Notes under the pieces: model-generated
What the model saw: only the letters and a program-made list of their open reading frames with translations
What the model was told of the DNA's origin: nothing
The model's database searches: none
Origin: DASVDE01 sp036381235
Lineage (GTDB): Bacteria > Actinomycetota > Thermoleophilia > Solirubrobacterales > 70-9
DNA length: 64,000 bases
Direction of reading: 5' to 3'
Assembly: GCA_036381235.1 (NCBI GenBank)
Contig: DASVDE010000022.1
Span: forward strand, 1-64,000
Program-made: the position numbers and the translations under genes
In this document: one piece after another, positions 42,909 to 50,690 of the stretch
Layout of the letters: each line of letters starts with the position of its first letter
Numbering within the stretch: position 1 is the first letter of the stretch

Positions 42909-44195
42909 TCAGGCAGATTCCTCGCTGAGGCCCTCGTCGCCACCGCCGATGTCCTGCGGCGCCGCCTCGGTGACCAGGGTCGGCCGCCGCCCCTGGGCGA
43001 TCGTCTCCCTGGTGACGACGCACTTGGTGACGTCGCGGCGGGAGGGCAGCTCGAACTGGACGTCCAGCAGCGTCTCCTCGAGGATCGAGCGCAGGCCGCG
43101 GGCACCGGTCTCCCGCTCCAGCGCTTTGTCGGCGATCGCGTCGAGGCTGTCCTCGGCGAAGACCAGCTCGATGTCGTCGAACTCGAAGAAGCGCTGGAAC
43201 TGCTTTGTAAGGGCGTTGCGCGGTTCGGTCAGGATCGTGATCAGGTCCTCGCGGCTCAGCTGGTGGATCGCGGCGACGACGGGAAGGCGTCCGATGAACT
43301 CGGGAATCAGCCCGTACTCCATCAGGTCCTCGGGCAGCACCTCCTCGAACCACTCGCCGGTGTCCTTCTGCTCCTGCGAGGAGATCGCAGCGCCGAAGCC
43401 CATACCCCGGTCACCCAGTCGCCGTTCGATCACCTTGTCCAGCTCGGCGAAAGAGCCGCCGCAGATGAAGAGAATGTTGGTCGTGTCGATCGTCAAGAAC
43501 TCCTGGTGGGGGTGCTTGCGGCCGCCCTGTGGAGGGACCGAGGCAGTCGTCCCCTCGAGGATCTTCAGCAGCGCCTGCTGCACGCCCTCGCCGGAGACGT
43601 CGCGAGTGATCGACGGGTTGTCCGCTTTGCGGGCGATCTTGTCGATCTCGTCGATGTAGATGATCCCCGTCTCGGCTTTTTTGACGTCGAAGTCGGCGGC
43701 CTGGATCAGCTTCAGGAGGATGTTCTCGACGTCCTCGCCGACGTAGCCCGCCTCGGTCAGCGCCGTCGCGTCGGCGATCGCGAAGGGGACGTTGAGGATT
43801 CGCGCCAAGGTCTGGGCGAGCAGCGTCTTGCCGCAGCCGGTCGGGCCGAGCAGCATGATGTTCGACTTCTGAAGCTCGATGTCGGCGTCCTCTTTCTGGC
43901 TCATCTGGACGCGCTTGTAATGGTTGTAGACGGCGACCGAGAGCGCCCGCTTTGCGGCCTCCTGGCCGACCACGTACTCCTGCAGCACCTCGTGGATCTC
44001 ACGCGGCTTGGGCAGATTCTCCAGCTCGATCGCCGGCGCGACCGTCAGCTCCTCGTCGATGATCTCGTTGCAGAGATCGATGCACTCGTCGCAGATGTAG
44101 ACCCCCGGGCCGGCGATCAGCTTCTTGACCTGGCGCTGCGACTTGCCGCAAAAGCTGCAGAGGAGTTGCTCGTTCGAGTCTGTGGGACGTGCCAG
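42909..44195 (-). CDS. clpX: ATP-dependent Clp protease ATP-binding subunit ClpX (CTG start)
   Basis: AAA+ unfoldase of the ClpXP protease. The zinc-binding domain is complete with Cys13, Cys16, Cys35 and Cys38 (CSFCGKS, YICDEC); then come Walker A LGPTGCGKT (about 114-122), Walker B IIYIDEIDKI and the pore loop in GYVGEDVE. The zinc domain is only in frame if translation begins at CTG 44193-44195, giving (M)ARPTDSNEQLLCSF, as in relatives. AAGGAGG (44204-44210) lies eight bases upstream, so the CTG start is well supported. The first ATG/GTG/TTG in frame is 70 codons in and would lose the domain. Length 428. Confidence 0.96.
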   Translation of the reverse strand: MARPTDSNEQLLCSFCGKSQRQVKKLIAGPGVYICDECIDLCNEIIDEELTVAPAIELENLPKPREIHEVLQEYVVGQEAAKRALSVAVYNHYKRVQMSQKEDADIELQKSNIMLLGPTGCGKTLLAQTLARILNVPFAIADATALTEAGYVGEDVENILLKLIQAADFDVKKAETGIIYIDEIDKIARKADNPSITRDVSGEGVQQALLKILEGTTASVPPQGGRKHPHQEFLTIDTTNILFICGGSFAELDKVIERRLGDRGMGFGAAISSQEQKDTGEWFEEVLPEDLMEYGLIPEFIGRLPVVAAIHQLSREDLITILTEPRNALTKQFQRFFEFDDIELVFAEDSLDAIADKALERETGARGLRSILEETLLDVQFELPSRRDVTKCVVTRETIAQGRRPTLVTEAAPQDIGGGDEGLSEESA

Positions 44196-44412
44196 CGGAA
44201 TCCCCTCCTTGCGGGGCGAGTGGGTTGCCTACCGGCGTCGCGTCCTAGCTTAATGGCAGTCGCAAGCCGGCCTGTCGGTTCGCTCGTTTACTTCGCGAGC
44301 CGAGCGGTCCCTTCCTCTGAGCGGAAACACCCAGGCTCGCGCCCCAATCGTCACGGACTCGAGCAACTGGAGATCACCGTGCCGATCGGGGCACTCGCCT
44401 ATCGTCCAAGCC

Positions 44413-44863
44413 GTGGCGCAGCGCCTGCGCATCGAGCCGATTACCCAAGAGCAGTTCGAAAGGCTGCTGCCGCTGATCGCCGCCTACCAGCGTTTCTACG
44501 AGGTCGAGGAGATCGATGACGACCGAAACCGAGCCTTCTTCGCCCGCTTCATCGCTCCCAGTGACGACGGGATGCTGCTGGGCGCCTGGCGCGGCGGGAG
44601 CCTGGTCGGCTACGCCTGCCTCTACTGGAGCTTCACCTCGCTGGTGCCGGCCGAGATGGTGCTGATGAACGACCTCTTCGTGGAGGAATCGGAGCGCGGG
44701 AGAGGAGTGGGCCGCGCCCTGATCGAGGCAAGCGCCGCGGTCGGAGAGGAGCGGGGCGCCCAGCGCCTCGAGTGGGTCACCCAGCGCGAGAACAAGACCG
44801 CCCAACGCCTCTACGACTCAACCGGTGCCGAGCGCAGCGAGTGGATCGCGTACGAGCTGCCGC

Positions 44864-44880
<17 letters not shown>
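44413..44880 (+). CDS. GNAT-family N-acetyltransferase
   Basis: A 155-residue acetyltransferase with the acetyl-CoA loop ERGRGVGRALIEAS (about 94-107), preceded by the strand VLMNDLFVEES and followed by the NKTAQRLYDSTGA helix. The substrate cannot be predicted. The start is a GTG at 44413, reached after a 217-base gap (44196-44412) shared with the divergent clpX, in which I see no feature other than the clpX Shine-Dalgarno. The end overlaps the end of clpP on the other strand by 17 bases. It separates clpP from clpX, which are usually adjacent. Confidence 0.85.
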
Positions 44881-45448
<568 letters not shown>

Positions 45449-45458
45449 GGCAGGCACT

Positions 45459-46610
45459 CTATAGAAGGCCGTCCAGAAGACGGTCGACGGACTCCTGCGG
45501 TGCTCTACCGGCGCTGAGGTCGGCGAGCACAGCTCCCCCACCGCCCGCCGCCTTGGCGAGATACATCGCTCGGTCGGCCGCCGCCATCAGCTCCTTCGCC
45601 GGAGGGCAGCCGTCCTGGTCGAAGAGGGCGGCGCCGACGCTGATCGCCAATCGCAGCTCGGTGCCATCGATCGTCAACCGCGACTCGGCGAGCGCCGCTA
45701 CCAGCCGCTGCGCGACCGCTTCGGCGCCGGCGGCGTCGGCTTCGGGCAACAGCAGGGCGAACTCGTCTCCCCCCAAGCGGGCAACGACGCCCGAGGAGTC
45801 GGGACCGATGGTGTCGCTGGGGTGCAGGTTGGCGCTGAGCACCCGGGCAACCTCGCAGAGGGCCGCGTCGCCCGCTGCGTGGCCCAGCTCGTCGTTGATC
45901 TGCTTGAAGCGGTCGAGGTCGACGATCAAAATCGCCCCGCCCCATCCGTAGTGACGGGTGTAGTCGAGCTGCCACTCGAGCACCTCGTCGAAGCTGCGGC
46001 GATTGAGCAGGCCCGTGAGCGGATCGTGGTGGGAGAGCCGCTCCAGCTCGACCTCGATCGCTTTGCGGTCGGTCACGTCGCGAGCGATGGCGTAGATCTG
46101 ATCCTCCTCGAGGATCCCAACCGAAGTCCACTCGATCCAGTGGACCTCGCCCTGTTTGTCGATATAGCGGTTCTGGAACTGGACGGTGCCGCCGCCATCG
46201 CCGATCGCCGCCGCCTCCTCCTCGGTGCGACGGCGGTCATCGGGATGGACGAAGTCGATGAACGGGCGGCCGAGCAGCTCGGCCTCGGTGAAGCCGAGGG
46301 TCTGCTCGAAGGCGGGGTTCACCCGCTTGAAGAAACCGTCGAAGCCGGCGATGCAGATCATGTCGCGGGAAAGGTTGAAGTGGCGCGCGCTCTCGCTCTC
46401 GAGCGCTCGCAGCCGCTCGGCGCCCGCAGCAAGCCCCGCTCGCATCCCGAGCGCGACCGCGACGGCCACCACCGGCAAGATATAGAGGAAGCTGAGCGCG
46501 TCGCTGACCGAACCGACCGTCACGCGCAGAATGAAGATCGCAGCGAAGAGCGCCCCTGCGATCAAGACGGCGTCGCGTCGCCTCCCCTCAGCCAATCTCG
46601 CGGACAGCAT
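45459..46610 (-). CDS. Membrane PAS-GGDEF diguanylate cyclase
   Basis: A 383-residue protein likely to make c-di-GMP. Two membrane helices (about 14-33 and 40-60), a PAS domain (about 72-185, FDGFFKRVNPAFEQTLGFTE) and a GGDEF domain (about 195-365) with DPLTGLLNRRSF, DLDRFKQIND and the active-site RLGGDEFALLL. The active site is intact, and no RxxD inhibitory motif is seen four to five residues before it. It lies between tig and clpP, which are usually next to each other. An HD-GYP protein is 9 kb away, so c-di-GMP synthesis and breakdown may both be encoded here. Confidence 0.9.
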   Translation of the reverse strand: MLSARLAEGRRRDAVLIAGALFAAIFILRVTVGSVSDALSFLYILPVVAVAVALGMRAGLAAGAERLRALESESARHFNLSRDMICIAGFDGFFKRVNPAFEQTLGFTEAELLGRPFIDFVHPDDRRRTEEEAAAIGDGGGTVQFQNRYIDKQGEVHWIEWTSVGILEEDQIYAIARDVTDRKAIEVELERLSHHDPLTGLLNRRSFDEVLEWQLDYTRHYGWGGAILIVDLDRFKQINDELGHAAGDAALCEVARVLSANLHPSDTIGPDSSGVVARLGGDEFALLLPEADAAGAEAVAQRLVAALAESRLTIDGTELRLAISVGAALFDQDGCPPAKELMAAADRAMYLAKAAGGGGAVLADLSAGRAPQESVDRLLDGLL

Positions 46611-46613
46611 GCT

Positions 46614-46668
46614 CTACTAAATTCTAACTAGCGCAGACGCCATTAACCTACTGAATTCTAACTAGTGC
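46614..46668. repeat. Paired direct repeats upstream of the GGDEF gene
   Basis: Two 21-base copies, CTACT(A/G)AATTCTAACTAG(C/T)GC, at 46614-46634 and 46648-46668, offset by 34 bases and identical at 19 positions. They are AT-rich in a GC-rich region and fill most of the 71-base gap before the GGDEF start codon. On the gene's strand each contains TAGAAT, a -10-like box, so they may be a duplicated promoter or an operator pair. Confidence 0.7.
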
Positions 46669-46681
46669 GCGTGCGTCCTGC

Positions 46682-48067
46682 TCAGCGAGGATCGCCAGGG
46701 GTCCAGAGAGAGCCCGCAGCCTCCCTTTCCTTCTCGGGGGTCCACAGCTTCTCTCGGGCCTCAGCCTGCTCCATCGGGATCGCAGTGGCCGACTCGGTGA
46801 CGAGGTCGATCGCCTTGCGGACCGCGAGATCCTCGCGGACCATCGCGTCGCGACCGTTCTCACGCAGTCGGTCCAGCAGCTTCTGCGGGGTGACGCGCTC
46901 GTGCTCGGCGGTGTGCTCTAGCGCTTCGATCATCTCCTCCTCGGAGACCTCGATTCCCTCTGCCTCGGCGATCGCCGCCAGCACCGCCTCGCGCTTCAAC
47001 TCCTGCGCCGCGTCGGACTTCGACTCTTCGATCACCTCTTCCCGCGTCTTCCCCTGCATCTGCAGATAGGCATTGGGGTCCATCCCGCGTGAGGCGAGCT
47101 GACGCTCGACCCGCTCCCAACGCTCAGTGGCACGGGCCACAGTGAGATCGTCGGGGAGGTCGATGTCCGCCCCCTCCACCGCGGCGTCGATCGCCGCCAT
47201 CCTGAAGTCCTGCTCGATCCGCTGCCCCACCGCCTCGGCCAGTTTCTCGCGAATGTCGGTTCGCAGCTCCTCGAGTGTGTCGAACTCCGACGCCTCGGAG
47301 ACGAAGTCGTCATCGAGCTCGGGCAGGACCTTTTCGCGGACCTCCTTGACACTCACCGCGAAGCTCGCCTCCTTGCCGGCCAGGTGCTCGGCGTGGTAGT
47401 CGCCGGGGAAGATGACCTTGACCTCTCGCTCCTCCCCCGCCTTGGCTCCAGTCAGCTGCTCTTCGAAGCCTTCGATCAACTGCCCGCCGCCGAGCTGCAG
47501 CAGGTAGTCGCTCGCCTTGCCCCCCTCGAACGGCTCGCCGTCGATCGAGCCCTCGAAGTCGATCAGCAGCGAGTCGCCGTCACCACCCCCGCGATCGACC
47601 GGCTCCAGCCTGGAGACGCTCTCACGCAGGCGCTCGACCTCGCGCTCGACGATGTCGTCGGGGACCTCGGTATCGGCTCTGCCTACCTCCAGCCCTTTGT
47701 ACTCCCCCAATTTCGCCTTGGGCCTCACCCCGACCTCGAACTTGAAGGAGAGCGGCTCGCCCTCGGCCTCGGGGGTGGAGACCAGCTCGATGCTGGGGTC
47801 TCCTACCGGGCTGACGCCGGAATCGAGCAGCGCGCGCTCGTACCACTCGGGTAGCGAGTCGCGGACCGCCTCCTGGAACACGGCGCCGTATCCGAGCCGC
47901 TGGATCACCAGCGAGGGCGGCGCCTTGCCCTTGCGGAACCCCGGCATCCGCATCTCCCGCGCCATCGCGCGAGCGGCGCGCTGCATGCCGCGGTCGACGT
48001 CGGCGGCGGGAACCTCGACCTCGACCCGCGCGCGCGAGTCAGGCAGCTCTGTGACGGTGGTCTTCAT
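46682..48067 (-). CDS. tig: Trigger factor
   Basis: Ribosome-bound chaperone and prolyl isomerase. The ribosome-binding tail (MRMPGFRKGKAPPSLVIQRLG, about residues 38-58), the FKBP-like PPIase domain (LIDFEGSIDGEPFEGGKASDYLLQLGGGQ, about 145-240) and the C-terminal helical domain are all present. The 461-residue length is normal. TAGGGT lies nine bases before the ATG and could be a -10 box for a short-leader transcript. A 22-base palindrome (48111-48158) lies upstream. Confidence 0.96.
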   Translation of the reverse strand: MKTTVTELPDSRARVEVEVPAADVDRGMQRAARAMAREMRMPGFRKGKAPPSLVIQRLGYGAVFQEAVRDSLPEWYERALLDSGVSPVGDPSIELVSTPEAEGEPLSFKFEVGVRPKAKLGEYKGLEVGRADTEVPDDIVEREVERLRESVSRLEPVDRGGGDGDSLLIDFEGSIDGEPFEGGKASDYLLQLGGGQLIEGFEEQLTGAKAGEEREVKVIFPGDYHAEHLAGKEASFAVSVKEVREKVLPELDDDFVSEASEFDTLEELRTDIREKLAEAVGQRIEQDFRMAAIDAAVEGADIDLPDDLTVARATERWERVERQLASRGMDPNAYLQMQGKTREEVIEESKSDAAQELKREAVLAAIAEAEGIEVSEEEMIEALEHTAEHERVTPQKLLDRLRENGRDAMVREDLAVRKAIDLVTESATAIPMEQAEAREKLWTPEKEREAAGSLWTPGDPR

Positions 48068-48110
48068 GAACGCGTGACCCTAGATCATCGGTTGCGGCCC
48101 CGACTTCGCC

Positions 48111-48158
48111 GCGAGTGATGAATCAACCACACCCCAGTGTGGTTGATTCATCACTCGC
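48111..48158. terminator. Perfect 22-base palindrome, probable terminator upstream of tig
   Basis: Arms 48111-48132 and 48137-48158 are perfectly complementary around the loop CCCA. The arms begin GCGAGTGATGAATCAACCAC. It begins one base after the stop of the 41-codon gene on the minus strand and precedes the tig promoter region. No T-run follows, so it may act as a terminator or transcript stabiliser, or as a protein-binding palindrome. Confidence 0.7.
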
Positions 48159-48283
48159 TATCCGCGGCGCTGGGCGAAGCCCTTGCGCAAGGCTACGGCG
48201 AAGTCGATCGCGAAAGAGAGGCCCCGGCCCAGGGGGCCGGTGACGAGCCAGGCCTTGATCCGGTCGATGCCGCTAATCGCCAT
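48158..48283 (-). CDS. Small hypothetical protein (41 aa), coupled to upstream gene
   Basis: A 41-codon frame whose ATG overlaps the stop of the spermidine-synthase fusion (shared ATGGCGATTAG at 48273-48283). The product begins MAISGIDRIKAWLVTGPLGR and has one short hydrophobic stretch followed by a basic end. I recall similar 40-odd residue proteins with a WLxTGPLGR core in this group of actinobacteria but cannot name a family. Its stop codon touches the palindrome at 48158. Coding is inferred from coupling and residue pattern. Confidence 0.6.
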   Translation of the reverse strand: MAISGIDRIKAWLVTGPLGRGLSFAIDFAVALRKGFAQRRG

Positions 48284-49775
48284 CGGCGTATTCCAGCAGG
48301 GACGTGTCGATCAGCCACTCGACGGGGGCGCGATCGTCGGTGTAGACCTCGCCGCCGGGCAGGCGCGGGGCGAGCGCGCCGGCGGCTTCCAGCGCCGGCG
48401 GTCGCAGCTGCGGCGGGAGCCGCGGCGCCGCGCTTCGCAGGCGAGCGGGCGACAACGGCGCCTCGGAGGCGACGAGCAGCGTGTTGGTGTCCTCGATCGG
48501 GTAGCGCCAGACGACCGGGAAGGCCGCCGCCATCGTCGCGCCCAGGACCGTCTCGAGCTCGTCGCTTTCCTCGGGGTGGCCGACGTTGACGATGACCGTC
48601 CCGCCCGAGGCGAGCCGCTCCCGCGCCAACTCGAAGAACTCGCGCGTGGCCAGGTAGAAGGGGATGTAGGGCTGGCGGTAGGCGTCGACCAGGATCGCGT
48701 CGTAGCCGCCGGCCGAGCGCTCCAACCAGGGGCGCGCGTCCTCGGCGAAGGTGCGCATGCGCGGGTTGCGCAGGTCGAACCAGCGTCGCCCCAGCTCGGT
48801 CAGCTCGCCATCGATCTCCACCGCGTCGACGGCGGTGCGGGGGAAGAAATGGCCGAAGGCGCGCGCCACGGTTCCGGCGGCGTTGCCGAGGATCGCGATC
48901 CGCTCGGGCGGCCGTGAGCGGGTGGCGAATGGCAGCACCAGGTGCCCGTCCCAGTAATCGCCGGTCAGGTAACTGCCCGGGCGGTAGAGAGAGTGGACCG
49001 CCTGGCCCTCGTTCAGCTCCAGCACCCTGTCCCCGTCGGGCTGTTCGACCACCCGCGCGTACTGATGCGCCGTCTCCGCTTCGTAGAGGACCCGGCCGGT
49101 GTCGGTGGCCTTGATCGTCCCCACCGGGATCGCCAGCGCCAGCGCCAGCGCCGCGGGCGCCGCCGCGTAGCGCCGGCCGAGGCCGAACGAGGCGACCAGG
49201 GCGAGCGCCAGGGCAAAGAGCAGGAAGGTCCGCTGCGTGCCGACCAGGGGGATGAGGACGAGAGCCGAGATCATCGTCCCGAACAGCGAGCCGGCGGTCG
49301 AGATCGCGTAGAGCCGGCCGACGATCTCGCCGGAGCGGTCGACATCGGCGACCGCGAGCCGCACCGCCCACGGCGCGGCGGCGCCGAGCAGCGTCACCGG
49401 GATTGCGACCAGCGCCAACACCCCGAAGAGCGAGCCGAGGAAGCCGCCGACGGAGATCGAGTCGAAGGCGTCGACCGAGAAGCCGAGGAAGGGGCGCGCC
49501 GCGAAGGGAACCAGCGCGATCAGCGCCGCGGCGGCGAAGACGAGCAGGCAGAGCGCCCGCAGATGGGGATGGCGATCGGCGTAGCGCCCGCCGAACCAGT
49601 AGCCGACCGAGAGCGCCACCAGAACGACGCCGATCGTGTTCGCCCAGACGATCGTCGAGGCGCCGAAGTAGGGCGCCAGCAGCCGCGCCGCGGCGATCTC
49701 CGCCCCGAGGCTGGCGGCACCGACGACGAAGACGAGCGCGTAGAGCAGGCGCCGCTCAGACGCCGTCGGGTCCAG
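48273..49775 (-). CDS. Membrane protein fused to spermidine synthase-like domain (CTG start)
   Basis: A 500-residue protein: about five membrane helices (residues 10-190), then a Rossmann domain similar to spermidine synthase (RIAILGNAAGTVARAFG, about 291-307; VEIDGELTELGRRWF; YDAILVDAYRQPYIPFYL). In such fusions the soluble domain may transfer an aminopropyl or another group; here the polyamine site cannot be verified. The N-terminal membrane segment, SLGAEIAAARLLAPYFGAS (about 22-40), is conserved only if translation begins at the CTG 49773-49775, since no ATG/GTG/TTG occurs before residue 53. GGGAGGG lies three to four bases upstream of the CTG, which supports it. It overlaps the CtaG-like gene. 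Confidence 0.8.
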   Translation of the reverse strand: MDPTASERRLLYALVFVVGAASLGAEIAAARLLAPYFGASTIVWANTIGVVLVALSVGYWFGGRYADRHPHLRALCLLVFAAAALIALVPFAARPFLGFSVDAFDSISVGGFLGSLFGVLALVAIPVTLLGAAAPWAVRLAVADVDRSGEIVGRLYAISTAGSLFGTMISALVLIPLVGTQRTFLLFALALALVASFGLGRRYAAAPAALALALAIPVGTIKATDTGRVLYEAETAHQYARVVEQPDGDRVLELNEGQAVHSLYRPGSYLTGDYWDGHLVLPFATRSRPPERIAILGNAAGTVARAFGHFFPRTAVDAVEIDGELTELGRRWFDLRNPRMRTFAEDARPWLERSAGGYDAILVDAYRQPYIPFYLATREFFELARERLASGGTVIVNVGHPEESDELETVLGATMAAAFPVVWRYPIEDTNTLLVASEAPLSPARLRSAAPRLPPQLRPPALEAAGALAPRLPGGEVYTDDRAPVEWLIDTSLLEYADGD

Positions 49776-50670
49776 GGTCCCTCCCCGCCGCGATCAGCCG
49801 CTCCTCCAACCGCGCCCCGTGCCCGGCGGCGACGGCTCGCTGGGCGCGGCGCTCGTCGAGCTCCACCCCGCGCTCGCGTGCGAGGTCGAGAAGCCGCTGC
49901 TTCTCCATTCCCTCGCGGGCGACCTCGAAGAAGACCCAGGCAAGGACGCCGAGGGCGAGGAAGGTTCCCTCGATCATCATCACCACCCCAGCGGTGCTCT
50001 GGTCGGCCAGCGGCGAGATGCCCCAGTAGCGCTCTCCCGGGGCGTAGATCGGGTAGAGCACCGTGCCCGACCACATCAGCACGTTGCCGAGAATCGCCCC
50101 GGTGAAGCGCACCGCGATCACGTAGCCGACCTTCCACCCCGCGCTGAACCACTCCGGCTTCGGCAGCGGGCCGAAGACCGGCATCCACATCAGGCAGCCG
50201 AAGAAGAGGAACATCGAGTGCTCGAGCGCGTGGACCGGCGCCGCGCCGTAAGCGTCCTGATAGAGGGCGGGGATATGCCAGAGGAAGAGATTGAACGCCC
50301 AGAGCGGCAGGGCGACGAACGGGTGAGCGAGAACCTGGAGCCGGTTGAAGAGGGCGATCGCGAGGATCGGCTGCAGCAGGGAGCGGGTCAGCCCGAGCAC
50401 GAGCAGCAGTGAGGCGAGGTCGCCGATCAGCAGGTGCTCCCCCATGTGGGCGATGACCAGCTCCTCGGAGATGTGGCCGATCGGGCTGAACAGCGCGATC
50501 GCGATCAGCGCCAGCCCCGCGCCGAAGCAGGCCTGGCGCCAGACCGGTACCGGGCGGTCGTCCCAGGAGAGGACCATCGCGCGGTGCCGGTAGAGAACCG
50601 CCGCGACGGTCAGCGGGATCACCTCCAGCGGCACGAAGGAGCCGGAGACATGGGCGATGGGAAGGCTCAC
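49756..50670 (-). CDS. CtaG-like cytochrome c oxidase assembly protein (caa3 type)
   Basis: A 304-residue integral membrane protein with seven or so helices. The blocks HMGEHLLIGDLASLLLVLG and LEHSMFLFFGCLMWMPVF match the caa3-CtaG family linked to cytochrome oxidase maturation. The GTG at 50668-50670 is taken as the start because the only upstream choices run into the divergent GH15 gene. The C-terminal 40 residues are soluble and charged. No oxidase genes occur in the window, so the role is by family only. Confidence 0.72.
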   Translation of the reverse strand: MSLPIAHVSGSFVPLEVIPLTVAAVLYRHRAMVLSWDDRPVPVWRQACFGAGLALIAIALFSPIGHISEELVIAHMGEHLLIGDLASLLLVLGLTRSLLQPILAIALFNRLQVLAHPFVALPLWAFNLFLWHIPALYQDAYGAAPVHALEHSMFLFFGCLMWMPVFGPLPKPEWFSAGWKVGYVIAVRFTGAILGNVLMWSGTVLYPIYAPGERYWGISPLADQSTAGVVMMIEGTFLALGVLAWVFFEVAREGMEKQRLLDLARERGVELDERRAQRAVAAGHGARLEERLIAAGRDPGPDGV

Positions 50671-50690
50671 GGTGGTAGCTTGGCATTTCA

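Noticed and set aside
43986..43988. Shortened clpX beginning at the GTG after the zinc domain
   Set aside because: The zinc domain upstream is in frame, conserved and preceded by a Shine-Dalgarno, so translation clearly begins further up.
42894..44412. T-box or other riboswitch before valS, leuS or clpX
   Set aside because: The gaps before valS and leuS are 15 and 12 bases. The gap before clpX (217 bases) shows no recognisable conserved core.
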